Source: Guillardia theta CCMP2712
Lineage: Eukaryota > Cryptophyceae > Pyrenomonadales > Geminigeraceae
Direction: 5' to 3'
Assembly: GCF_000315625.1 (NCBI RefSeq)
Contig: NW_005434610.1
Location: forward strand, 235,698-256,563
DNA: 20,866 bases
Shown: positions 7,942 to 17,649 of the stretch, in pieces
How positions within the stretch are numbered: position 1 is the first letter of the stretch
How the letters are laid out: each line of letters opens with the position of its first letter
Made by a program: the position numbers and the translations under genes
Notes under the pieces: generated by a model
Seen by the model: only the letters and a program-made list of their open reading frames with translations
Told to the model about the DNA's origin: nothing
Databases searched by the model: none

Positions 7942-10281
7942 TTAAGGAGAAGGGTTCTTAGACACAATCATCTCACTAATCTCGGAAGCTAATAGTGATT
8001 TCAAAACACTCACTCCATCAGATTCGGTCCACACGGCAAGGACTCTCCTAACAGCAAGCTCAACTTCAGATGGCATGTCATAACCAGGGCGCATCTGTAC
8101 TGAAGGATCAGAAGTCTGTAAAGGCAATGGGAGGATCAATGCTCACCATCAAAGTGCCAATCTCGTGCAAGGTGAGTCCTGACAAGGCGGCTTTCTGAAT
8201 CAAAGTGGTCCCGATAAACAGGGTGATCAAGCATTCTTCCGGCAGACCCAAAGTGGTCTTCAACATTTCCATCTCTTCATCGGCATTCAGATTCTCAATG
8301 AACGACAAGGTGTCGGCACTGAAAGGTTTCTTAGCTTGAGGCCAGTGCAACCAACAAGTGTTCACATCCTGCGCTCAACATCAGAACTTTGGCACTCAGC
8401 AAGCAAAATAAATTTGCCACCTCAAGGTGTTTGAAGGATGGAAGCACGTAACCGTGGTCAATAGGAATCAGAGAGACTTTGCCAGAATGATGACGATTGA
8501 CCAGAAGGTTGTCCGAGTTCCGATCCATGTTGAACAAGCGGACATCCAATATGCCAATGTAATGAACCTGTTCGACATCCAACAGCGAGGTGCCAATATC
8601 TTCCGCTGTGCAGTCATGCTCATGGAACCTCTGCAACGAACCGACTTTGATCTGAACCTCAGCTTCAGACTTGGGCAGCAGAGTAGTATGAGAGATTCGA
8701 AGCATAGTAGTGCAAGGAACCTTGGCACGACTTTCATGGTCCAACAGATATGCAGCACATTCCCGAGCAGCTCCTCCACCAACTTTGATTCCACTTTTCA
8801 TTTCAGAGTACACGTCCATCATGCCAGTAAATCCTTTCGGATTGAATGGAGCATAAGGTTCCTCATCAGTGGGCTTGAAGATCGCGGTCTTGGCTCCAGC
8901 AGCATTTCGCATGATGTACGTACCACCACAGCAGTTGTCCACCAAATCTCCATAATCGAAATCAGAGAGCCTGGGCAACTGCGGCCGGCGATCCCAATCA
9001 CAATCCTGAGAATTACAGGTCCATTCAGAATCGAAAGACTTGTTTTCCAGGACTTCTGGTGCATGACCATATCGCAGACCACCTTGTACTTCCAAAACCA
9101 GCTGCTCTAATGCACCGAGCTTCTGCCTCTGAAGGAGAGGGATGCACATTTCTTTTGCTCCACGATCCCGGAATATTATGTGCAACTGGGAAGAGTAAAC
9201 TCCCCCGCCTGCTTGTATTCCGTGCAGAAGATACGTGTCCAACATGCCTTCAGCCGATGGATTGGACGGAGTCTTTTTGATGTCGTTATAGAGCATTCCA
9301 ATCATGCCACTACCCTCACATTCGGTGCTGCATTCGTAGATATCGAAGTACGAGGCATCCGAGGTAGGGGTCGTCTTAGCCGACAATATTGAATCCCACG
9401 AGCACTCGGTATTTAGCTCGCTGAGTTGGCAGTTGTTCCACTTGCCATTGTCAAGATCATTGTTTGTGGCTTTGATGCAGCCGGGAATGGTGATAGGACT
9501 TACACTTGTGATCAAGGCCGAAGAATCCGATACAAGAGAGTTGTGTCGAGGACTACTCGATGGACTTGTGACACATGGGCTCGTCACTGTATTGACTTGA
9601 GAAGAAGCAGTTGACGTCGTGCTTCCATCAATGCCTTCCATTTCTTCTCCAAAGAACGGCTGCTCCTCCTCCTGAGCACCTAACTGAACGGCTTCCGGGA
9701 GGTTCTGAGCTGCAAGACTCATGTCTGTGACAGATGCTAGGAAGAAACTGACCTGCAACCAACGAATTTATGGGAATATCAATCAAATAATGCTTCTTAC
9801 CAATTCAGTGACTCTAGGTTCAAGAGCAAGACAAACATTGGGCTGAGCACGTACGAAATCCCTAACCTGTTTCAACTTTCTCAGTACCAGGTTGTTTACA
9901 AACCTGGCTAAATACCTTCATATCGTCCGCGCACTCCTCCCCGTTGAAAGAAATCTGCTGGATATGTGACGGAATGATCCGTAGCCGATTATGACCCTGG
10001 TAAGATTGGATTCTTTCCTTCAATTCAAGGAAAATGGAATCAGGCCGGCATTCGACTCGCAACATTTTATCAAGGAGCAAATCCTTGACCTTCACTTGAA
10101 TATGGACACTTTCCTGTACAAGACGCTCAAGCTCTGAACGTTTGCGGGGTGGCGACTTGAAAATGCTGACACCCAAGACATCTTCCTTGAACAGAGTCGA
10201 TGACGAAACTGATCGCTTGAGTCTTCCAGCACACTGGGACATGGAAGTATTGGGAATGTCAACTCCTGTTTCGAAGTTCAT
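7942..10281 (-). CDS. Ubiquitin-like-domain phosphatidylinositol 4-kinase (PI4K gamma / type II-like)
   Basis: Five exons, 5' to 3' in the gene: 10281-9904, 9866-9801, 9752-8421, 8368-8147, 8115-7942 (TAA). All join in phase 0 and encode 723 aa. Residues about 58-140 resemble a ubiquitin-like domain. A long Ser/Thr-rich linker follows. The PI3/4-kinase domain starts near 424 (GGTYIM) and has the ATP-binding Lys441 in AIFKPTDEEP, GILDVRLFNMDRNSDNLLV with catalytic-loop Asp558 and Asn563, and IPIDHG with metal-binding Asp580 in place of DFG. CWLHWPQAKKPFS (about 597-609) and a helical tail complete the fold. This order matches plant and protist PI4K gamma proteins, some of which act as protein kinases, so either lipid or protein substrates are possible. 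Only one ubiquitin-like domain is visible, whereas plant relatives may have two. Introns are tiny (37, 48, 52 and 31 nt). The start is the first ATG of the N-terminal exon. Confidence 0.92.
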
Positions 10282-11300
10282 GATTGAAAATCAAGGTAAA
10301 TTTTATATGATAGAGTTTCTTTGGTAATTTCTCTCGAATTTTTTGTTTTGTTTTTCTTGTTTGTAGAATCTCAGGATGTGAATTCCCGAAATTGCAAATT
10401 GACTATATACACGATTCAGTTCTGAAATTGTTCTGCACAGAAAGGTGCTGACTGAAATGAAAATTGTTCCAATAAGATACAACTTGGAAATCCGAATAAA
10501 ATTCTATTTCTTCTTCTTGATACCAAGAACGGCAGAGCACAGCAGCTGTAAACTATATCCTGCCTTGAGAGGGGTGAAGAAACCCCACGTTTTGTGTGAG
10601 ATCAAAAGTACATGTTATAAGAAGTCGGCGTTTCGCGCACTCGCACGATTTGCCGTATTCCTAATATGACATAGGATTCATTTCAGTTGCACATATAGTT
10701 CACTTGGAACGAATGCCACAAGATTCGAGGAGGGGGTGCGGCCCCTGCCGCAACCCCCTTGCACTTGTTGTCAGTCAAAAAGTTGCCTCTATTGGCAACC
10801 TTAGCCAACCTGCCGAGGAGAGACTGCAGGAGATCTGTATGGCCTTCTTTGGGAACAACTCGAACAGATAGACCGGTGATTATTACAGTCAGTTGCAAAA
10901 CAGCTCAAAACTGGTCCTCCTCGATTCAATCATCCAATGCTTTCACACCGTCTGAAAGAGTCGGAAGGGTAAGAGAGTTCGAAGAAATCACTCAGACTGT
11001 GTGAACGAAGCTCACAGACAGAACAATAATCCTGTAGGTTCTCGAAAGAACCGAAGCAACTCAAACCCTGTCCTCACAGAGCCAACAAACCAGACTTGCG
11101 CTGCCTTCCACAGAACGAGTGTAAGACAAGAGAGATATCCGCTGAGGACGTCAAGACTGGCAGTGGTAGCTGCCAGTGTGCCCAACAAGCGCGCGGGAGA
11201 GGATTGGAGACGCCGCCACGGCGGGGTATGAGAATGCAGAGCGAACAGGAGTGAGTGCAGATTGAGGGGGTAGGGGTGAGGACCCCCTGGTGGGGTAGGT
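10282..11300. other. Intergenic; GC hairpin, no supportable gene
   Basis: No ATG-initiated frame with recognisable motifs. A hairpin-capable segment, GGGGGTGCGG then CCCCTG then CCGCAACCCCC, lies at 10732-10758. Its right arm shares GCAACCCCCTTGC with position about 2690, suggesting another repeat copy. A minus-strand frame at 10683-10898 begins only at a TTG and was not accepted. Confidence 0.45.
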
Positions 11301-12761
11301 TGGACGTGGCAACTTTTCGTACCTTCGAAATATTTCGTACGTTTGCAATTACGGTACAATAAATCTGTATTGATGAAATTGATTTCAATAGTGTTTTCAC
11401 TACAATTAATAACAACTAATATCTCTTTGGTACAGATGCGGAGATGATGTGTACCATAAGTTTTGACCTTATTTTAGGTAATTTATGGTAGTTACATTTG
11501 TATGTAGAATTATCTTTGTGGTAATAAAAATGAGTACAAAAATTACTACATCGGACTGCACAATTGTACAAAGTACGGTGGTACAGCCAAGAGTGCGAGA
11601 TTGCTCTGGAATACGGGGAGGGTGTGTTGACCTCTTTAAAACCATAAAATTTAATATCACAATTTGCAAGATTTCTTGGTAGCACATGTTGGTCTAAAAA
11701 CACATAACTTTGAGTATCCGTATGGATATGTGGTAAATTTAGATTTATTTGTATTTATTATGACAAAAATAAAAGCATTTGTATATGATCAAATGGGTCA
11801 ACACGATCAGAGTTACAGAAGAGTTGTTGATGAGCATCCACCCCCTTATATTTCCCTTATACTATCACCCCACCCACCCCTTCTGGATCACGTCGGCCTC
11901 CGATCAGATGTAGGACCGCGATTCTTTGGGTACCCCTACTCCCCCCGCCAGGGTCCCTACCCCATCTTCATCCTCGCCTCGAAACTAAAAGTACCTGGTC
12001 TTTTTCTTGACGTACCCCAGATTCGGGACCTCCACCCGTACTTGTTGGAGTATTGCAACCCGTGGTAGCCAATGGGGTCCTCAATAATCGAAAATATCAA
12101 AAAACAATTGTTTTAAACCAAATGTCATCTGCCACACCCCCACCCCCTGAAAGCCCTGCCCTCTTGGGCCATGAAGAAACACCCTACCCACGTCTGATCT
12201 ACAAAGGTTTGCACAAAGGGATGGGTGTATGGGTTCAACCACCCCTGTTGTAAACGATAATTTGGTTTTAATTAGACTAATTTTATTTCTGTACCATGAT
12301 TGGTACCATGGCAGGCTTCGGTATACAATCTCAGGGATCTCTTCCGGGGTCCTGTACAATCTCACTGTACTTCTGGCTGCCAAAAGAGGGGTTTTCATTG
12401 AATTGCAACTCAAGTATCAGGGGTATTTCTATATCCTTGAGGAGGTAGGGTACCACAACGCGGAAACTGAAAACCTCTATTTTCGAAAAATAGAAACAAG
12501 ATCTATTCCGGTGCAAAGGTACAATTTGGACCACCCCTACCCCTCATTTCAAACCTTTGGTGAATGCTCATCGTACCCACGAGCACATTCTATATATGGC
12601 TGTAAGTTCATCTTGCTGCCTTTCTTGTTATACCCCCACCTACCTTTTGTAGAGATCAAGTACCCGTTTATTAAAGAATCTAACTGAGGCGGACTTGAAG
12701 ACCTTCTCTCAAAAGTCAACAGCCGATCCTACCAGGAGAAATCTCTGTTCGATCGGCGCCA
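11301..12761. other. AT-rich, repeat-like intergenic region with GTAC/GGTACC and CCCCTAC words
   Basis: The first half (about 11301-11820) is AT-rich, with many GTAC and GGTAC words. The second half (about 11840-12670) is rich in CACCCC, CTACCCC and GGTACC words. Several frames of 65-150 codons exist on both strands, but none shows a domain, start context or splice structure that I can support. It resembles the 2095-2690 tract and is probably decayed repetitive DNA. The promoter of the NTPase gene should lie at the right end; no core element was recognised. Confidence 0.45.
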
Positions 12762-15597
12762 ATGGACACGACCCAGGCTGTTGCGAGAGTAACTCAAGCA
12801 ATGAACGAGTGGCTCCTCAAGGACGACGGGGTTGAAAAAGCACAAGCTTTAGTCCGTCTGAGACAGGCAGAGCATGATCTGGCTGTGCTTGAAGGAGCTG
12901 AGAGTGAATCTCCCACTCTTACCAGACTGCTTGTCAAGCTGAAGCATGCAGAGCATGCCCTGGCCAAACGAGGAGGAGACAAGCAGAAGGTTGCCGAGGC
13001 ACTAGTAAAGCTGAGGGATGCAGAGCATGCCCTGGCCAAACAAGGAGGAGACAAGGAGAAGATTGCCGAGGCACTAGTGCGGCTGAAGGATGCAGAGCAT
13101 GCCCTCGCAGTAGAGCAGAGGAGAGCACAGCATGCCCATGCCCAAGATGAAGGAAACCAAAAGAAGATTGCCTTGGCACTAGTGCGGCTGAGGGAAGCAG
13201 AGCATGCCCATGCCCAAGATGAAGGAAACCAGAAGAAGATTGCCTTGGCACTAGTGCGGCTGAAGGAAGCAGAGCTTCAAACAGTTGCCAATGGAGGACA
13301 GGGAGATCTTGATCGTCTTTCCAAAGAGCTCGAGACTGCAAGGCTTGCACTCCTCTCGCAGCAAAATGATGGAGATACAAGCAATTTCTTTTCGAGTGAG
13401 TCTGTACACTTGCCCGGAATGCTAAACCCTAACTCCATTGCTGGCAGTATTGAGCGAGTTTGCCAATCAAGTTGGCGATGTGAATCAGATTTCCAAGCCC
13501 TTGCAGGAATGCCTTGAAAAATGCCTGGACGCTCAATGGACGCCGACATCACCACGTGTGAAACCAAGCAAGCGATTTAGCGATTTGAACCCCATTAGCA
13601 TGCTGGTGAAAGGCAAGGAGAATACTGAGGAGTCTTACGTCTGCCTTATAGAAGCTTGTTCTGGGAGTGGGAAGTCGCTTTGCGCTGCTGATCACTTTGT
13701 TCGGAACGTGGACGACAGCATCTATTTTCTGTTCAGCCTTGTGGGGCATGACGGAGACTCCCAATTCAAGGTGCAACCCATCTACAGGCCTTTGCAACAT
13801 ATCACGCGACTGATCAACAAGGCACTCGACTGTGATCTTTGCAACTTGACAACGCGATTTGCCGGATCAAAGGAATCAGATCCTTTGACCGCTTTGAATT
13901 TCAACTTCGCTAAACAGTTGGCTAGGGAAGATCCAAAGTGGTATGTGCTGGGAGTCCTCGGCTGGATATGGCATGAGTTGCCCAATATTTCTCCAGTCTC
14001 TATAGCAGAGGCAGCTGAATGGAAAAGGCGGTGGGTGCTTGTGGACGAGGTGCTTCCTCCTCGTCACGACGATACTAGCTTCTTCTCAGTAATTGCTAGG
14101 CTGGTATTCTTCAAGAGATTGTTAGCGAACTCGCAAATCAACTGTATCATGTTAGGGACGAGCACTTTGGTCATGAATATCGTGCAGGTCTCGAATATAT
14201 CTGAACATAGTCGCCAGACTGGTCAAATGATGCTCTGCTTGACACATCGCTCTCTTCCGGAATGCATCTTGCCGTCAGACGGAGACGAAGAGATCCTGGT
14301 GAGGATTTTCGGAAGGACATCAGTACCTAAGATACTGGACTGTGGAAATCCAATGCTCTGCACCCTTTTCTTGTCTCAGTACAGATCAGCAAATGACAGT
14401 ATCAAGAATGCTGAGGCGCACGTTGTCCTCCGAAGTCTCTCAGCTTCGGTGTTCAATCATGTAAAGCATTCGCGCAAACTGAGTTGGAGCTGTGAGTCGA
14501 GATATTGCATGTTTCAGATTGCTGCACACGAAGCTGTCTCCCAGTTGCACATCTCCAAGGGTTTTGCTTCTCTGAACGTGTGGGGAAATGATCCGCCAGC
14601 CCGGAATAGCCATGCATCGACCGTAATGGTTGACTTGAATGAGGAAGGGATTCCTATGATTCGAGGTACCGCTCTTGCGCAGCTGACCTCGAGGTTTCCT
14701 CCTGCAATGCTTGATCCTATCACGACAGCTGTTGGTGCTGGAGGGGGGAGGCCTTTCGCTTATGTCTCAGCTCTTAAGGTCTTGCAGAAGATTCACCTGG
14801 AATCAATGTCCTCATATGACCCTCTGAGCGTGGATGCTTGGAGGCGAGATGGGAGTCTACTGGAGTCGTTCGGGGCGGTAGTCATGATGATCAGCAGCTG
14901 GTCTTCTCCTCAGGACCTGCTGAAGAACATCGCTTTTCATTGCGGTTTGGCAGATGACAGAAGTGTAGACGCTATTCTTGCCTCTGTAGCAAACAGAGAA
15001 AGCTTCGTGGAAATGCTTACCTCTTGCGTATGCAACCTAGTCCCTGTAAAAGAGAGCGATCAGGAGCATTGCGATTCCGCGGCTTTGGGCTTCTACACAC
15101 GGAACAAAGATAGCGAAGGCAGGGACGGGACTTTCGCGGGACCGGCTGTTCCAAACAAGCAGAGGTGGAAAGGTGGAGCACAGTTCAAGAACTTGTCCGA
15201 TCCCCTTCAACCGAGTCAGTTAAACAGCGTAATCTTCAAGCTGTTGTCGCACAATCTAGATGTCAATGTGTGTATGGTGTCGGAGATTTCACCAAGTGCG
15301 CATCAACTGGACTTCGTAACCAGAAGTTCCACCACCGAATGGCTATTGTTGCATCTGCGGAAAGGTAAAGGCTGGTCTGCAAGGGTTCCTCCAGTTGTGG
15401 AACCAAACAAGAAAAGAATGAAACGCACTGACGACGAAGGCAGGGCTGAGACGGGTACACGTAGGAGAATTCTAATGCTTGTGGAAGTGGGAATGCACAC
15501 CAGCCCATTCAGCGGTTCGGCTGGCCTCGATTCCAAAGGTGGTGCACCTGTGTCGGAGGAAGAACTCAGCGACGAGGACTTGCTCGTTCTGGAATGA
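12762..15597 (+). CDS. Helical-repeat P-loop NTPase, STAND/AAA-like (927 aa)
   Basis: Two exons, 12762-13395 and 13448-15597 (TGA). The 52-nt intron has GTGAGT, an internal CTAAC and a GGCAG end; the phase-1 join gives NFFSILSEFANQV. Residues about 28-171 contain six copies of a 24-residue helical repeat (LVRLREAEHAHA type). The last two copies are nearly identical in DNA, implying recent duplication. Then comes a P-loop ATPase: Walker A ACSGSGKS (281-288), Walker B WVLVDE (407-412), and a sensor-like strand CIMLGTST (444-451). The order resembles STAND-type ATPases and the NTPase part of Crinkler-RHS-type proteins, but no LFLAK motif, signal peptide or nuclease motif is visible. The C-terminal 450 residues match nothing I recognise and end in an acidic tail (EEELSDEDLLVLE). 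Function unknown. ATP binding is well supported by the motifs; the family link is inference. Confidence 0.75.
12843..13274 (+). repeat. 72-bp coding tandem repeat (24-residue units) in the NTPase gene
   Basis: Units aligned on the LV-x-L-x-x-AEH core occur at residues 30, 57, 81, 105, 140 and 164. Spacing is 24, except for the first (27) and one of 35 caused by an 11-residue insertion. The copies starting at 13132 and 13204 differ at only a few bases. All variation keeps the frame. Confidence 0.9.
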
Positions 15598-16900
15598 TGC
15601 CGTGCACACAGCGTGAGAAACCGGGCGTGTATCTTCAAGATTGCACTCATATTTCAGTACCAATCTTGTCCCTCAGAAGAATCTCAACCAAGCTATCGAC
15701 TATCTCAATCCGATCCGATCATGAATGCAAACTTAGAGACATTTGAATCTAGGAGATGCTACCAGAGGGAACAGATAATGATAAAGTCCATATCAAATGT
15801 GTTGTGCCCTCAATCGTGTTGTATGAGTTACTTCGGAGAATGGATACTCCCGGAGAGCCTAAAATAAATCGAATCTGACTCCAGAAGATGTCTTCAGCTA
15901 CGTTCAATATTTACTTCTTACGCTTACACAATCGGATTCAAACACCATACGAAAATTCCTAAACTTCCTCGGTCTGTGTTGTCTTATGGAACAACATCAG
16001 TACCATCGTCCACGTCATCAACCTTGTCGTCAGGGAGTTCCACACCTTGTTAGTCCGTCACAATTGTTGCGAGTCATCGAAAGTATCTGTGGCTTGAAGG
16101 CTTGGAGGTGCGACGTGATTGATCAAGACGTATGATCTGACCTCAGCTTTGAAGATCTCCCTTCCTCCGCCTTCCCCTGTCCTTCTATATGCTGTTTTAG
16201 GCTTGTCTTGGCTGTTGGACCTCTCGTTGATGCAAGCAATGTCGGTGAAGCACCAAGATGTCCATCATGGACATCACAACTTTCAAACAGATAGAGGCTT
16301 GCACCAGTCAAGCATTGCTCGATACATGTCAAGCTCGAGACTGTCGCCAATCCAGCTTCATCTGCAGGACATCCCAGCATTGAAGCCACATCTTCAATCA
16401 GTTTTCACCTCATTTGAAGATACCATGTGAAGATAGATTCACTGGTCTGAGATCAAATGACAACAAAGCAATTGATGTGATGTACACGAAAGCACTTTGA
16501 TATTCTCTAATGTTGCATAAGACGCGTTGCATACCCATGGATTTGCTAAGCCTCTTTACTCAAATCTGCTTCGTACATGAGCAGATCAGTTAGGAGCAGG
16601 ATCAAGAAGGAAGCATTACGCTCTGGGTGTTGCATGGTCCCTTCACTTAACTCATGTTCCAGTTACAATGAACACAGAAACAGAGTTAAGATGCACATTA
16701 CAAACCATTACATGTACTGAACAACTGCTGCTAAACTTCAAAGCAACGATGTCCACACTCCTCAGCTCAACTCGGTTTTCTCACAACTGTCGAGATGGTG
16801 TCAGAGTCGATCTTGTCCGAATTCAGGGTGAATAGGAAGCTTTCCTGGTTGTGCTCCCCGGTCAAGGCAGTATCCGTTTTGTGTAGCTCAATTTTGTTAA
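15598..16900. other. Intergenic, no supportable gene; possible poly(A) site
   Basis: AATAAA at 15863-15868 could end the NTPase transcript, about 265 nt after its stop. A 19-bp palindrome GATGTCCATCATGGACATC lies near 16258-16276. Small frames at 15613-15867 and 16119-16430 show no motif and were not accepted. Confidence 0.45.
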
Positions 16901-17018
16901 CCTTGCGTCGAGGAGAAGCCAATGATTGATTGGACGACTGCCATGCTGCAAGTTTACCTCCTTGCGTCGAGGAGAAGCCAATGATTGATTGGACGACTGC
17001 CATGCTGCAAGTTTACCT
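16901..17018. repeat. Perfect 59-bp tandem duplication
   Basis: 16901-16959 and 16960-17018 are identical, beginning CCTTGCGTCGAGGAGAAGCC and ending AAGTTTACCT. On the minus strand each unit begins AGGTAAAC, so the junction supplies AG|GT at both ends of one unit length. 59 is not a multiple of three. Confidence 0.97.
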
Positions 17019-17649
17019 CATGAAAACTGTTCACCATCGGCGTCCTCACCATGAACACCATTGCACTCGAATCGCATGTTCGGACTCAAAACGCTTCCCT
17101 CAGTCCATCAAGTTCAACTTCTATCTCTCATGTTTGAAGGTCTTGACATCAATCTTCTTGCCTCACGATGTCAAGGACGAGACACACGGGGGCTACAGGC
17201 TGATCCGCATCGAGCGTCAGGTCCAAGGGCGGTGACTCGAACGTCCCTGAGCATGGGGAAGGGAGAAACTCGATCTCGCAACGTTTGGTAACTAAATTCA
17301 CCGGACAAGCGAAAATGGTTGGAAGCAAGTAAGGAGGGGAGGAGGACGATGGGGACGTCAAGTGATAGCAGTAGTGCAGAGCGGAGAAAGAAGAAGAGAC
17401 TAGGCAGCAGGAAAGACAAGCTCTAGTAGAACAACTATCTCCTGCCATCTTAGCTTTGGAGGAAGCCAGGATTGACGACGCCCGAGGTTTTCAGTCCGTA
17501 AATTCTGTTCGCAAGGAGTACAGAGAGGAGATCTGCTTGCAATACCCCCGGACAATTGCTTGCATCTATGTACACTTAACATTCCCATGTGTGGATCATA
17601 CTATCGCCCTCCTTCGCTGCTTGCCGAGGAAATCCGCTAGGCATTCCGA
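17019..17649. other. Intergenic upstream of the TPR gene; no supportable gene
   Basis: Short frames on both strands lack recognisable motifs. The TPR gene's promoter and leader should lie here; no core promoter element was recognised. Confidence 0.45.

Noticed and set aside
10301-10307. TATAAAA on the minus strand near the PI4-kinase start
   Set aside because: It lies only about 20 nt before the ATG, so a start site 25-30 nt downstream would fall inside the coding region.
10683-10898. Minus-strand 71-aa frame upstream of the PI4-kinase gene
   Set aside because: It starts only at a TTG, overlaps a GC hairpin repeat, and I could not link it to exons.
11664-12068. Plus-strand 134-aa frame in the AT-rich intergenic region
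   Set aside because: It runs across repeat-like GTAC and CCCCTAC sequence, shows no motif, and similar frames exist on both strands.
12934-13380. Long minus-strand open frame opposite the NTPase helical repeat
   Set aside because: It is the antisense of a tandem coding repeat; repetition keeps it stop-free. The plus frame has splice, motif and start support.
16767-17003. Minus-strand 78-aa ATG frame crossing the 59-bp duplication
   Set aside because: No recognisable domain and no convincing upstream exons. Kept only as context for the duplication.
17149-17448. Minus-strand frame ending in a leucine/valine-rich segment
   Set aside because: It looked briefly like a conserved strand pattern, but neither splice partners nor a family could be found.
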